Shown one piece after another: positions 29,581 through 38,723 of a DNA stretch of 64,000 nucleotides. A program made the translations under genes and the position numbers. The stretch lies in the NCBI RefSeq assembly GCF_003148805.1, contig NZ_QGGX01000005.1, positions 62,001 through 126,000 on the forward strand, written 5' to 3'. This DNA comes from Aminobacter sp. AP02. Its GTDB lineage: Bacteria > Pseudomonadota > Alphaproteobacteria > Rhizobiales > Rhizobiaceae. The notes beneath the pieces are model-generated. The model ran no database searches and had not been told where the DNA came from. It saw only the letters and a program-made list of their open reading frames with translations. Every line of letters starts with the position of its first letter. The stretch's first letter is position 1.

Positions 29581-30186
29581 TTAAGAACTACGCGACACGA
29601 CGCCTCGCCGTAGTGAAGGCTCACCGATGCCTTCAACCACGATACGAATGATGTGTTTGATTTCGTCCTTGTTAAGCTGCCCGCCGGCGAGAGCCGAAAG
29701 CATCGCCTGCCCATAAATTCCAAGCAGGATGAGCGCCATGAAATTGGGGGCATCGTCCTTACGGATCACACCCTGCCTTTGGCCCAGCATGAGAATATCC
29801 CCGACAAGCCGCTGAAATGATGGACGGCCGGGAGGCGGTTCAAATGATGGCCGTTCGGCAGGTGCAAGGGCCAGCTTCGCAAGCGAGGGATTTGCCAAGC
29901 ACCACGCCGCGCTGTCGAGAAAGACGTCTTCGAGCAGGCGCAAGGCGTCTTCACCGTCCGCCATGCGATCCCGATAGGGCGCATCATTTGCTTCCACGCG
30001 GGCGATGAGCTGCAAGGCGATGTCATCTTTCGAAGCGAACAGGTTGTAGACCGTCTTGCGGGTCAAACCCGCCCGCCTCGCGATTTCCTCGACGGACGTG
30101 GCTGCAAATCCCTTCTCCCCAAACGCCGCGTGGGCGGCATCGAGGATGAGAATTCGGGACCGTTCGGTTCGCTTCGGTGTTGTCAT
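29581..30186 (-). CDS. TetR-family regulator
   Basis: 201-residue TetR-type protein. HTH region: RSRILILDAAHAAFGEKGF, TSVEEIARRAGLTRKTVYNLFA with SKDDIALQLIA; recognition helix LTRKTVYNLF. The C-terminal domain is a helical ligand/dimer domain ending in IIRIVVEGIGEPS. ATG at 30186 (MTTPKRTERSR) is preferred over an in-frame upstream start that would overlap the operator. Divergent from the DUF4336 gene with a TTTACA-N4-TGTAAA palindrome between them, so it probably controls both. Confidence 0.86.
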   Translation of the reverse strand: MTTPKRTERSRILILDAAHAAFGEKGFAATSVEEIARRAGLTRKTVYNLFASKDDIALQLIARVEANDAPYRDRMADGEDALRLLEDVFLDSAAWCLANPSLAKLALAPAERPSFEPPPGRPSFQRLVGDILMLGQRQGVIRKDDAPNFMALILLGIYGQAMLSALAGGQLNKDEIKHIIRIVVEGIGEPSLRRGVVSRSS

Positions 30187-30205
30187 TTCTATACAGTGGT
30201 ATAAA

Positions 30206-30221
30206 TTTACACGCATGTAAA
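30206..30221. promoter_or_regulatory. TetR operator candidate
   Basis: TTTACA-CGCA-TGTAAA, perfect 6-bp arms, in the 48-bp divergent gap between the TetR and DUF4336 genes. Confidence 0.65.
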
Positions 30222-30234
30222 CGTTTGTGAGGCG

Positions 30235-30933
30235 ATGGCAATGCTAACGGAGTTCGGCCCCAATATCTGGATTGCGGACGGGCCAACGGTCGCGGCAGCG
30301 GCCGGTTTTCATTACCCCACTCGCATGGTCGTCATGAGAATGGTCAATGGCGAACTGGTCCTTTGGTCGCCAACGGCGCTCACGGACGATCTTCGTGCCG
30401 AGGTCGAGACGTTAGGGGCGGTCCGGCATCTGCTCCCTCCCAATTCCCTCCATCATACATTCCTTGGCGACTGGCAGCGGGCGTATCCTGGGGCCACGGC
30501 CTATGCGCCGCCCGGGCTGCGGGAGAAGCGCCTTGATATCAGGTTCGATGCTGACTTCACCGACAGCCCGATCGCGGCATGGGCAGGGGAGATTGATCAT
30601 GCGGTCATGTGGGGCAACCGGATCACAACGGAAGTCGTTTTCTTTCACCGCCGGAGCGGGACCGCGATCTTCACCGATCTGATTCAGCAATTCCCGCGCG
30701 GGTGGTTCAAGGGCTGGCGGGCAATGGTTGCGCGACTGGACCTGATGACGGCCGCCGAACCTGCGGTGCCACGAAAATTTCGGGTTGCCTTCACAGACCG
30801 ACCCGCCGCGCGTGAATCTCTCCGGCGTATTCTGGCATGGCCTACGGAAAAGGTGATCATGGCCCACGGCCCGCCGATCACAGATGACGGGCAAGCGTTC
30901 CTGCGTCGGGCGTTTCGCTGGTTAGCTGACTAG
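30235..30933 (+). CDS. DUF4336 protein (metallo-beta-lactamase-like fold)
   Basis: 232-residue protein of the DUF4336 family, distantly related to metallo-beta-lactamases. Typical blocks: LTEFGPNIWIADGPTVAAAA, NGELVLWSPTAL, LGAVRHLLPPNSLHHTFL, AYPGATAYAPPGL, and KVIMAHGPPITDDG. The canonical HxHxDH metal motif is replaced by NSLHHTF, so hydrolase activity is uncertain. ATG at 30235, with a second ATG two codons on better spaced from GAGG. Regulated in all likelihood by the divergent TetR gene. The pair sits between two remnants of one MFS gene, so it may be an insertion. Confidence 0.82.
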   Translation: MAMLTEFGPNIWIADGPTVAAAAGFHYPTRMVVMRMVNGELVLWSPTALTDDLRAEVETLGAVRHLLPPNSLHHTFLGDWQRAYPGATAYAPPGLREKRLDIRFDADFTDSPIAAWAGEIDHAVMWGNRITTEVVFFHRRSGTAIFTDLIQQFPRGWFKGWRAMVARLDLMTAAEPAVPRKFRVAFTDRPAARESLRRILAWPTEKVIMAHGPPITDDGQAFLRRAFRWLAD

Positions 30934-30989
30934 GGACGGATTCCACGAGATGCCGAGAAAAGGCAGAATCTCACAACAGATTTGGCCAT

Positions 30990-31160
30990 TTGGGCGTCCG
31001 CGGCGCGAACTGTTCGACTGCCTCTGCCTTCATCGCAGACGTGTCGACCGATGAGAACCGGGCCAAGAATTTCGGCTTTGGCGCGGGCGAGTTCGGGCCG
31101 CGCGCCTGGTTCACCGGACCGTGCGCGCCGATTACATTCGCCGGTGCACGCTTGCCGTGG
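30990..31160 (+). pseudogene. internal remnant of a TetA-like MFS transporter
   Basis: A stretch reading ASAFIADVSTDENRAKNFGF matches the helix 4-5 region of TetA-like MFS proteins (A-x-IADVST-x-ENRAKNFG). Flanking sequence is degraded: after NFGF the expected IGAAFGLGF-type helix is unrecognisable, with only short hydrophobic runs (WIGVFLALSLLVLVL). It is on the same strand as, and in the family order after, the helix-1 remnant at 29283. The TetR/DUF4336 pair lies between. The borders given are approximate. Confidence 0.6.
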
Positions 31161-31314
31161 ATTGGCGTGTTCCTGGCGCTGTCGTTGCTGGTGCTAGTGT
31201 TGACGGTCGAAAGGCCTTCAACAATGCAGGAACACACTGCCACGACGCCGGCATAGGAGCGGGCGCATGTCGTATCGTCAGACCAAGCGTCAGCAGCGGT
31301 GTTCGGCCGGCGCT

Positions 31315-31599
31315 CTACGCTTCCACAAAGCATACGCCTACCGATGTCGGCGAATGCCAGCACACGCGTGCCGTGCGTTTTGCTGCTTCGCCGGAGATAG
31401 CCAGGCTGAACTCGGGTGGCACACCCGTGGTATCGCCAAAATCCAACCTTGCACCATTTTGGGACTGGTTGCGGACGATGCCCTCAAACGAGCAATAGCC
31501 GCCATAAAATGAGAGCTTGGCGCCCTTCAGCGTGCGGTGACGGCCTTCCTTGCGCTGTTCGACCGGCTCGCCAGTATTGAGATCTATCACATATGCCAT
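31315..31599 (-). CDS. PilZ-domain protein
   Basis: Single PilZ domain, 94 residues, a likely cyclic di-GMP receptor. Ligand motifs: EQRKEGRHRTLKGAKLSF (an RxxxR-like stretch) and VRNQSQNGARLDFGD (the N/DxSxxG motif, here N-Q-S-Q-N-G). The end ARVCWHSPTSVGVCFVEA is the usual closing strand. No other domain, so it would act by protein-protein contact. The two EAL-type genes at 5.7-7.5 kb are the only other cyclic di-GMP related genes in the window. Confidence 0.85.
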   Translation of the reverse strand: MAYVIDLNTGEPVEQRKEGRHRTLKGAKLSFYGGYCSFEGIVRNQSQNGARLDFGDTTGVPPEFSLAISGEAAKRTARVCWHSPTSVGVCFVEA

Positions 31600-31939
31600 G
31601 AACTACCCCCGCTTCACTAACATTGCCCAGGTGACCAAGCAGGAAATGTGCCACCATCAAAGACGAGCGCATGACACCGGTGTAGCAGGCCAGGCATAGT
31701 GGTTGGTGTTGCTCGTCGTCTCTACTTGGTACCCTTGCGATTGGTGTCGCCATTGAATGAGCGGTCACTTCAATCATACCAATCCGGCCTTTCGACAGAC
31801 TGGCCTAAAGGACGGCGAGCATGCAGACTGAACCGTTGTCGCCGGGTGCCAGTCACGGTCATCGATTCGAGGCGAATGTAGGGGTGAGGAGAGCCATCTT
31901 GGTTGGCGGATTTGTCGAGCATGTAGAGCAGGGGATCTG
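31600..31939. other. 340-bp intergenic region
   Basis: Between the PilZ gene and the YdeI-like gene. A 50-residue frame on the minus strand (31770-31922, MLDKSANQDGSPHPYIRLE...) is coherent but lacks a ribosome site, so it is not called. No repeat or terminator seen. Confidence 0.4.
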
Positions 31940-32572
31940 ATGGCGCCGGTATATGTCGATCCCAACAAGGTCCGCGAATTCGAGGATGCCGCGCAGTTCT
32001 ACGACTGGCTGGGCCGGCATCATGACAGCCAAGATGAGGTCTGGATCAAGATCCACAAGGTGGGAACCGGGCTCAAGTCGATCACGCCGAAGGAGGCCAT
32101 CGACGTCGTGCTGTGCTGGGGCTGGATCGACGGGGTGCGCAAGGGGCTAGACGACAGGAGCTTCTTGCAGCGCTATTCGCCGCGCGGCAAGAAGGGCACT
32201 TGGAGCCAGATCAATGTCGACAACGTGGCGCGGCTTGTCACCGAAGGCCGGATGACCGAGCACGGCCTCACGCATGTGGAGGCGGCCAAGGCCGACGGGC
32301 GCTGGGAGCGCGCCTACAAGAGCGGCAAGGACATGAAGATCCCGCCAGATCTCCAGGCCGCGATCGACGCCGAGCCCGAAGCGAGGGAAATGCTTGGCAA
32401 ACTCAGCGCGCAGAACCGTTTCGCTCTCGCCTTCCGCACCCACAACATGAAGACGGAAGCGGGACGCAAGAAGAAGATCGAAACCTTCGTCGCGATGCTC
32501 AAGCGGGGAGAGACCATCTATCCGCAGGGTACGGCGCGCCCGAACCGTCAGGCCGGTCGGACGAAAGCTTGA
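31940..32572 (+). CDS. YdeI/OmpD-associated (OmdA) family protein
   Basis: 210-residue cytosolic protein. Signs of the YdeI/OmdA family: DEVWIKIHKVGTG, TPKEAIDVVLCWGWIDG, FLQRYSPRGKKGTWSQIN, VARLVTEGRMTEHG and the C-terminal helical half with AYKSGKDMKIPPDL and FRTHNMKTEAGRKKKIETF. Biochemical role unknown; E. coli YdeI has been linked to peptide-antibiotic resistance. ATG at 31940 preceded by AGGGG. Convergent with carA, whose terminator lies in the short gap. Confidence 0.85.
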   Translation: MAPVYVDPNKVREFEDAAQFYDWLGRHHDSQDEVWIKIHKVGTGLKSITPKEAIDVVLCWGWIDGVRKGLDDRSFLQRYSPRGKKGTWSQINVDNVARLVTEGRMTEHGLTHVEAAKADGRWERAYKSGKDMKIPPDLQAAIDAEPEAREMLGKLSAQNRFALAFRTHNMKTEAGRKKKIETFVAMLKRGETIYPQGTARPNRQAGRTKA

Positions 32573-32630
32573 TCGGGTTCGTGCAGCTGAATTGAAGGTG
32601 GCCGCGGCCTCGGGGCTTGCACCCAATAAA

Positions 32631-32658
32631 AAGGAGGCCCCGTTGGCGGGGCCTCCTT
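32631..32658 (-). terminator. Terminator of carA
   Basis: Perfect 11-bp stem AAGGAGGCCCC / GGGGCCTCCTT with a 6-base loop, 25 bases past the carA stop. A T-run follows on the minus strand. Confidence 0.9.
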
Positions 32659-32682
32659 GCATTGTCCGTCTGCCGTTTGGCC

Positions 32683-33885
32683 TCAGCGTTCGGCGAGCGC
32701 CGGTTCACCCTGGCGGGCACGGATGAGGTTGGCGAAGCGGCGGAAGAGATAGTGCGAGTCCTGCGGGCCGGGCGAGGCCTCCGGATGGTGCTGGACCGAA
32801 AACACCGGGCGGCCGGTGAGGGCGATGCCGCAATTGGAACCGTCGAACAGCGAGACGTGGGTTTCTTCGACGCCTTCGGGCAGCGAGTCGGAATCGACAG
32901 CGAAGCCGTGGTTCATCGACACGATCTCGACCTTGCCGGTGGTGTGGTCCTTGACCGGATGGTTGGCGCCGTGATGGCCCTGGTGCATCTTGGCCGTCTT
33001 GCCGCCAAGTGCCAGCGCCAGCATCTGGTGGCCGAGGCAGATGCCGAAGAGCGGCAGTTCCGATTTCAGCAGGTCCTTGATGACGGGTACCGAGTACTCG
33101 CCGGTCGCGGCGGGGTCGCCGGGGCCGTTGGACAGGAAGATGCCGTCCGGCTTCATCGCCAGGATGTCTTCGGCCGAGGTCTTGGCCGGAACGACCGTCA
33201 CCTTGGCGCCGAGGCCGGCGAGCAGGCGCAGGATGTTGCGCTTGACGCCGTAGTCGATGGCCACGACGTGCATGGTTTCTTCAGTGCGCTCGCTATAGCC
33301 TTCGTTCCACACCCAGGGCGTCTCGCTCCAGGACGACGACTGGCCCGAGGTGACGTCCTTGGCGAGGTCGAGGCCGACGAGGCCCGACCAGGCGCGGGCC
33401 TGGGCCTTGAGGTTTTCGATGTCGAACTTGCCGTCGGGCGCATGCGCGATGACGGCGTTGGGCATGCCTTTTTCGCGGATCAGCGCGGTCAGCGCGCGGG
33501 TGTCGACACCCGACATGGCGACGATGCCGCGGCGCTTGAGCCACTGGTCGAGGTGACCTGCGGCGCGATAGCTCGACGGGTTGGTGACGTCGGCCTTGAA
33601 CACCGCACCGACCGCGCCGAAGCGGGCCGCCGGGTTCAGGTCCTCGATGTCTTCATCGTTGGTGCCGATGTTGCCGATATGCGGGAAGGTGAAGGTGACG
33701 ATCTGGCTGGCATAGGATGGGTCGGTCAGGACCTCCTGGTAGCCGGTCAGTGCCGTGTTGAAGCAGACTTCGGCGACGGCTGCGCCGGTGGCGCCGAGGC
33801 CTCGGCCTGTGATGACCGTGCCGTCGGCCAGAACCAGAACGGCGGTCGGCACTTCGGTTGCCCAGGGGGCGGTCTCTGCGGCCAT
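32683..33885 (-). CDS. carA: carbamoyl phosphate synthase small (glutaminase) subunit
   Basis: Hydrolyses glutamine and channels ammonia to CarB. 400 residues from ATG at 33885, with CAGGAG 8 bases upstream. N-terminal domain: [54 protein letters not shown]-terminal class I amidotransferase domain: catalytic Cys in [16 protein letters not shown] and the His-Glu pair in [11 protein letters not shown]. Same strand as carB but 12 kb downstream of it in window order. yqeY is divergent on the other side. Confidence 0.97.
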   Translation of the reverse strand: MAAETAPWATEVPTAVLVLADGTVITGRGLGATGAAVAEVCFNTALTGYQEVLTDPSYASQIVTFTFPHIGNIGTNDEDIEDLNPAARFGAVGAVFKADVTNPSSYRAAGHLDQWLKRRGIVAMSGVDTRALTALIREKGMPNAVIAHAPDGKFDIENLKAQARAWSGLVGLDLAKDVTSGQSSSWSETPWVWNEGYSERTEETMHVVAIDYGVKRNILRLLAGLGAKVTVVPAKTSAEDILAMKPDGIFLSNGPGDPAATGEYSVPVIKDLLKSELPLFGICLGHQMLALALGGKTAKMHQGHHGANHPVKDHTTGKVEIVSMNHGFAVDSDSLPEGVEETHVSLFDGSNCGIALTGRPVFSVQHHPEASPGPQDSHYLFRRFANLIRARQGEPALAER

Positions 33886-34174
33886 GGCGATGCTCCTGCG
33901 TAACGGGTGCCGCGACTTGAAAAATGGCTGGCAAGGGGCCATATCGCGCAGCGAAAAGCACGGACGACCACCGTCAGGCGGGCCCCGTGCACAAAACAAA
34001 CAAGTCCTTGCAAGGCGCGGACAATAAGCGAAGGCCGGCGGGTGGTCAATGACCGCGCCGGAATTCGCGGCTAATTATTTTTCCTAGCAAAAACAGGAAG
34101 TTGGCCATTGTCATTCGGTTTGCCACTGTGGCAGGTCGGCGCTATTGTTTGCGACACGTTCAGGAGTAACGGCC

Positions 34175-34624
34175 ATGCGCGAGACACTCGCCGAGGCACT
34201 GAAGACTGCATTGAAGACCGGCGACAAGCGCCGCACCTCGACGTTGAGGCTGATCCAGGCCGCGATCCAGGACCGCGACATCGCCCATCGCGGTGCCGGC
34301 AAGGACCCTGTCACCGATGAGGAAATCCTGCAGATCCTGACCAAGATGGTCAAGCAGCGCCAGGAATCGGCCAAGGCCTTCGAAGAGGGTGCAAGGCTCG
34401 AACTGGCGGCCCAGGAGCGCGACGAAATCGCCATCATCTCCGACTTCCTGCCCAAGCAGATGGAAGACGGAGCGGTGCGCGACGCTGCGCAGAAGGTGAT
34501 CACGGAGGTTGGCGCCGATGGGCTGCGCGACATGGGGCGCTGCATGAACGCGCTCAAGGAGCGTTATCCCGGCCAGATGGATTTCGGCAAGGCAAGCGGC
34601 ATCGTCAAGGAACTGCTGCAGTAG
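34175..34624 (+). CDS. yqeY: GatB/YqeY-domain protein
   Basis: 149-residue helical protein, related to the C-terminal tail domain of the GatB amidotransferase subunit; may bind tRNA. Features: MRETLAEALKTALKTGDKRR, TLRLIQAAIQDRDIA, ILQILTKMVKQRQESAKAF, EIAIISDFLPKQM and MDFGKASGIVKELL at the end. CAGGAG lies 9 bases before the ATG. A TTG 30 bases upstream could extend it but has no ribosome site. Divergence from carA is common in this order. Confidence 0.9.
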   Translation: MRETLAEALKTALKTGDKRRTSTLRLIQAAIQDRDIAHRGAGKDPVTDEEILQILTKMVKQRQESAKAFEEGARLELAAQERDEIAIISDFLPKQMEDGAVRDAAQKVITEVGADGLRDMGRCMNALKERYPGQMDFGKASGIVKELLQ

Positions 34625-34657
34625 GTTCGACGGTCTCGACCCGTATCGACAAGAAGG

Positions 34658-34695
34658 ACGCCCCGCCTGCCATGCAGCGCGGGGCGTTTGTTTTG
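34658..34695 (+). terminator. Terminator of yqeY
   Basis: ACGCCCCGC / GCGGGGCGT, 9-bp perfect stem with a 12-base loop, followed by TTGTTTTGG. Confidence 0.8.
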
Positions 34696-34700
34696 GCAAC

Positions 34701-35285
34701 TCAGGCGGCGCGGCGGAGCCTGACGGGCGTCTTGTCGCGGAGCCCCCAGATGTGACCGAACGGATCGAACACCGTGGCACCACGGCGGCCGTCGGTCGCG
34801 ACCTCAAGCTTTCCTCTCGGTATGGCGCCAGCATCGATCGCCCGCTTCACGGCTGATTCGGTATTGGCGACCTCAAGAGTGAAGACCGCGCTGACCGCGC
34901 CATTGGCCTTGGGAAAGAAAGGACCGCCCCGGTGCGGCTCCATTTCCCTGCGTGGATTGGCGCCGCCGACCTGAATGGCGACATCGCCGATCCGCAGATC
35001 GATTGAGATCGGAGCGCCCTCGAACAGGTAGACGCCGCCGCGAACGGCGCCAAAGGCGCGCTGGTAGAAGGCGGCCGCTTCTTCTTCGCGGCCGTGCTCG
35101 ACAACTATCGATATGGCAAGCTCGGTCTTGGCGTCGGAGTTGGCCTTGAGGATGTTCCAGCTGTCGTGGCCGAGCTGACGGGCGACGATCTCGAGACAGG
35201 CGCTGTGGCCGAGGTGGATGTCCTGCGCGGCCAAGCTGGCGCGCAGCTCCTTGGCCATGGATTTCACGCGATCAAGCGATGGCAT
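34701..35285 (-). CDS. glyoxalase-superfamily (VOC) protein with N-terminal helical domain
   Basis: 194 residues. The N-terminal 45 residues (LDRVKSMAKELRASLAAQDI, then HSACLEIVARQLGHDSWNIL) form a helical domain often fused to glyoxalase-like proteins. The rest is one VOC domain: VVEHGREEEAAAFYQRAFGA, ISIDLRIGDVAIQV, GAVSAVFTLEVANTESAVKR and ATVFDPFGHIWGLRDK. The FDPFGHxWGL end is that of PhnB/YdcI-like VOC proteins. AGGGG precedes the ATG at 35285, shorter than the maximal frame. Substrate unknown. Confidence 0.85.
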   Translation of the reverse strand: MPSLDRVKSMAKELRASLAAQDIHLGHSACLEIVARQLGHDSWNILKANSDAKTELAISIVVEHGREEEAAAFYQRAFGAVRGGVYLFEGAPISIDLRIGDVAIQVGGANPRREMEPHRGGPFFPKANGAVSAVFTLEVANTESAVKRAIDAGAIPRGKLEVATDGRRGATVFDPFGHIWGLRDKTPVRLRRAA

Positions 35286-35458
35286 GGGAGGTCCCCTTGA
35301 AGCGGGTGACATCAACGTCAGTGCTCGCATTGCCGACGGTCACCCGTGAGGGAAAACCAGAATTTGTGGTGCATTCACCAATCCCGAGAGGAGCGAGCGG
35401 CAGGCTGCACGGCCTTGCTGGAGTGTTGCCAGCATCGCCGATTCGCGCAAGTCGGGGC

Positions 35459-36622
35459 TCACCCCTCCGGCAGCCGGTGGCGCACGATAGCTGCGTGGAA
35501 GCGTGCGCCGTGGATCAGGGCGGCGTCGTTGAAGTCGAATGACGGATTGTGCAGCGGTGCGGAGCTTTCGCCATTGCCGATATAGGCAAAGCAGCCCGGA
35601 ACATGGTCGAGGAAGCGGGCGAAATCCTCGGAGGCGGTGACGATCTCGCCTTTGCCTTTGACCGCACCGGGGGCGAACACCGAAGTGGCGGCATCGACCG
35701 CGGCGGCCGTCGCATCGACATCGTTGACCAGCGGCACGAACTCCCTGGTGTAGGTCACCTCGACCGTGCAGTTGTAGGTCAGCGCCGTGCCTTCGGCGAT
35801 GATGCGCATCTGCTTTTCGATCGCGGCGCTGACCTCGGGCCTGAAGCTTCTGGCGTCGCCCAGGATGCGGGCGAAGCCGGGCAGGGCGTTGCGGGTGCCG
35901 TCGGTGATGAGTTCGGTGACCGAGACCACCGATATGTCTGCCGGGCTCAACCGGCGCGAAACGATGGTCTGCAGGTTGGTCACGACGGCACAGGCGGCGA
36001 CCAACACCTCGCGGCCAAGATGCGGGCGCGCGGCATGGCCGCCAACGCCGCGCAGCACGATCTCGAAATTGTCTTCCGCCGACATGATCGGGCCGGGGCG
36101 GGTCTCGAAATGACCGAGCGGCAGCCCGGGCATGTTGTGCAGGCCAAAAATCTCGTCGAAGGGAAAGCGCGTCATGAGGCCGTCATCGAGCATGGCGAGC
36201 GCGCCCTTGCCCCATTCCTCCGCCGGCTGGAAGATGAAGCGCACGGTGCCGTCGAAACCGCCCTCGCTGGCGAGCATCCTGGCGGCGCCCAAAAGCATCG
36301 CGGTGTGGCCGTCATGGCCGCAGGCATGCATGACGCCGGGATTTTGCGAGACATGGCCGTGGCTTGCCTGTTCGGTGATGCGCAAGGCGTCCATGTCGGC
36401 ACGCAGCGCGATGGCGCGGTTTCCCGAACCGCGCCTAAGCGTGGCGACGACGCCGGTTCCGCCGACACCCTCGACGACCTCGTCGAGGCCGAACGCCCTG
36501 AGCTGGGTCGCGACGAAGGCTGCGGTGCGTTTTTCCTCGAAGCCGAATTCGGGATGCGCGTGCAGGTCGCGCCGCCATGCGGTCATCTCGGCGATGAGGG
36601 CTTCCTGGTCGAGCGCGGCCAT
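35459..36622 (-). CDS. M20-family amidohydrolase (hippurate hydrolase-like)
   Basis: Two-metal amidase/aminoacylase of 387 residues, cytosolic. Motifs: WRRDLHAHPEFGFEEKRTA, ALRADMDALRITE, GVMHACGHDGHTAMLLGAA (metal ligands Cys and His), FIFQPAEEWGKGALAM, and the lid domain VGGHAARPH. Close in kind to hippurate hydrolase and N-acyl-L-amino-acid amidohydrolases (AbgA/HipO type). ATG at 36622 follows AAAGGGATCAGC; the frame is open 11 codons further. Single gene; the substrate needs assay. Confidence 0.92.
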   Translation of the reverse strand: MAALDQEALIAEMTAWRRDLHAHPEFGFEEKRTAAFVATQLRAFGLDEVVEGVGGTGVVATLRRGSGNRAIALRADMDALRITEQASHGHVSQNPGVMHACGHDGHTAMLLGAARMLASEGGFDGTVRFIFQPAEEWGKGALAMLDDGLMTRFPFDEIFGLHNMPGLPLGHFETRPGPIMSAEDNFEIVLRGVGGHAARPHLGREVLVAACAVVTNLQTIVSRRLSPADISVVSVTELITDGTRNALPGFARILGDARSFRPEVSAAIEKQMRIIAEGTALTYNCTVEVTYTREFVPLVNDVDATAAAVDAATSVFAPGAVKGKGEIVTASEDFARFLDHVPGCFAYIGNGESSAPLHNPSFDFNDAALIHGARFHAAIVRHRLPEG

Positions 36623-36762
36623 GTGCTGATCCCTTTGTTGGAGGGGCAGCCTCACTCAGATCATTGTTGGCAGGCAAGGCCAATCGCTGGGGCCAGCGGT
36701 CAAGGTCCCGGATAAGCTGCGCTGCGCTTTTCCGGGATTACAATCTGCGCAAGCGGCTGCAA

Positions 36763-38427
36763 TCAGCTCGCCTTGAGACGCGAGCCTCTGAGCAGGCCCT
36801 GTTCCTCGAGCACCGGATAGGCCATCGAAGCGAGCAGAGAGTTGATCTGCTTGAGGTCGCGGATGGTGTCGAGATGGATCGACGAGGTCTCGACGCTCTT
36901 GATGGTGCCGTCGCGCAGGCGAAGGAAATGGCGCTGGCTGGTTTCCTTCTCTATGTCGCGCAGCCGGTCCTTTTCCAACACCAGTTGCCGGGCCGTCTGG
37001 GCATCGCGCGATACGAGCACGTTGAAGGCGAGCCGCGCATTGGCCATGACGACGGCGTGGAAGCTTGAAAGCTCGCGCCAGCCTTCAGGGGTGAATTCCA
37101 GGCCGCGGTCGAGCTTCTTTTGCACATGGGCAAGCATGTTTCGCACGATGATGTCGCCGACCTGCTCGAGCTTGACGCAGGCGCCGAGCAGTTCCTGGCA
37201 ACGCAGCGCCTCGTCCTCGGTCATCGGCCTGATTGTGGCCTTGGCGAGGTAGAGCTTGATCGCGGCGTGCTTGCGGTCGACCCGGTCGTCGAGCAAGGCC
37301 AGCGCCTTGATCTTGTCGGCGTCGGGCTTTTCGTAAAGCTCGATGATGCGCTGGAGCATGATCTCGACCGTTTCGCAAACACGCACCGTTTCGCGCGTTG
37401 CGTTGGCGAGCGCCTGCGAGGGCGTGTCGAGGGCGGCTTCGTTGAGGGCGCTGAGTTCGGCGACCGCCATGTCCTGGGCCGGATCCGCCTTGGTGCCAAG
37501 GGCGACGATCTTTTCCGAAGCGCTGTAGACTAGTTTTGCCAGCGGGATGCCGGCGACCAGGATCAGGCAGTTGAACAGGATATGGGCGTTGATGATCTGG
37601 TCGGGAACCGTCGAGCCGAGGAGTGCCGTCGACGGCTTGATCCACAAGAAAGCGACCAGCATGACCAGCGAGCCGGCGCCACGCATCAGGAGGTTGCCGA
37701 TGGGCACGACGCGCACGGCCGGCTCGGCGTTGCGGGTTAGCAACGGTGCGATGATCGAACTGCCAAGATTGACGCCAAGCACCAGAACAATGCCGAGTTC
37801 CGGTGGAACGAAGCCACGGCCGGCAAGGGCCACGATCAAAAGCACGGCTGCGATCGAGGAGTGGAACAGCCAGGTGACGACGGCTGCGAGCAGGTAGGCG
37901 GTAATGGGATCGCCGGCGAAATAGTCGACGATGACAGGCAGGAGCTTGCTTTCGCGCAACGGCTCCGACGCCTGGCCGACCATTTCCAGCGACAGGATGA
38001 GGAGACCGACGCCGACCAGGATACGACCGGTCTGCTGCCAGCTGCGGCGGTCGGTGGCCAAGAACATGGTCGTGCCGGCGACGAGGCACAGCGGCACCAA
38101 AAGCGACAGGTCGAAGGTCAGGATCTTGATGACCAGGGCCGAGCCGATTTCGGCGCCGCGCACGGCGAGCTGGCCGGCAATGCCGCTGACTATGCCGGCA
38201 CCGGCAAAGGAACCAACGAGCAGCGTGACGGCGGTGGAACTCTGGAAAGCGATCGCGAGGGCCGTGCCCGCAAGCACGGCCAGGATCGGATTGCGCATGG
38301 TGTTGCGCAGCTTGTGGCGCAGGACGTCGCCATAGGCGCGCTCGACGCCGGTGCGCACCATTCGGGTGGCGAACAGCAAAAGGGCGACCGCACCGGCGAG
38401 GTGGAGGAGGACGACAGAACCGCTCAT
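36763..38427 (-). CDS. Na/Pi cotransporter family protein with PhoU-like tail
   Basis: Sodium-dependent phosphate transporter (NptA/YjbB type) of the inner membrane, 554 residues. The two inverted repeats carry the QSS signature: ALAIAFQSSTAVTLLVGSF and VVTWLFHSSIAAVLLIVAL. Helices end near residue 325. The C-terminal third (about 340-530) is helical and PhoU-like, with ALLDDRVDRKHAAIKLYLAK and LGACVKLEQVGDIIVRNML. ATG at 38427 (MSGSVVLLHLAG) has no clear ribosome site; GTG 8 codons upstream is an alternative. No complete PhoB box seen upstream. Confidence 0.9.
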   Translation of the reverse strand: MSGSVVLLHLAGAVALLLFATRMVRTGVERAYGDVLRHKLRNTMRNPILAVLAGTALAIAFQSSTAVTLLVGSFAGAGIVSGIAGQLAVRGAEIGSALVIKILTFDLSLLVPLCLVAGTTMFLATDRRSWQQTGRILVGVGLLILSLEMVGQASEPLRESKLLPVIVDYFAGDPITAYLLAAVVTWLFHSSIAAVLLIVALAGRGFVPPELGIVLVLGVNLGSSIIAPLLTRNAEPAVRVVPIGNLLMRGAGSLVMLVAFLWIKPSTALLGSTVPDQIINAHILFNCLILVAGIPLAKLVYSASEKIVALGTKADPAQDMAVAELSALNEAALDTPSQALANATRETVRVCETVEIMLQRIIELYEKPDADKIKALALLDDRVDRKHAAIKLYLAKATIRPMTEDEALRCQELLGACVKLEQVGDIIVRNMLAHVQKKLDRGLEFTPEGWRELSSFHAVVMANARLAFNVLVSRDAQTARQLVLEKDRLRDIEKETSQRHFLRLRDGTIKSVETSSIHLDTIRDLKQINSLLASMAYPVLEEQGLLRGSRLKAS

Positions 38428-38554
38428 CGTGCGCACCAAACGGGGGTGCACCGAAGGATGCTCGAGGTGGCGACCGCGATGGTCCGGGCGCGCATGCGAA
38501 TCACTGTCATGGCCATGCCGATTAGATTAGCCGGATAATATTTTTCGTCCATAT

Positions 38555-38568
38555 TGCACACGTGTGCA
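38555..38568. repeat. 14-bp perfect palindrome TGCACACGTGTGCA
   Basis: Perfect palindrome in the gap between the Na/Pi transporter gene and brnA, about 128 bases upstream of the transporter start. Could be an operator for the transporter; no matching regulator is known to me. Confidence 0.5.
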
Positions 38569-38723
38569 CTGCCCGCAAGATGCGCGGTCGGTAATATATG
38601 CCGGTACATATGGAAGGGGATTGGCAAAGCCACTGGCTTCGCTGCGACTTTTGGGCGGCGCAATCGAAATGTTTGCGAGGGAAGGGCTGTGAACAGTGGG
38701 GATGGTTGCCGAAGGCTTACGCC

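Noticed and set aside
31770-31922. 50-residue frame starting MLDKSANQDGSPHPYIRLE on the minus strand
   Set aside because: Coherent composition but no Shine-Dalgarno and no recognised family. Not listed as a gene.
38500-38530. CTGTCAT near the Na/Pi gene as a Pho box
   Set aside because: Only one half-site is present, with no second CTGTCAT-like repeat 11 bases away.
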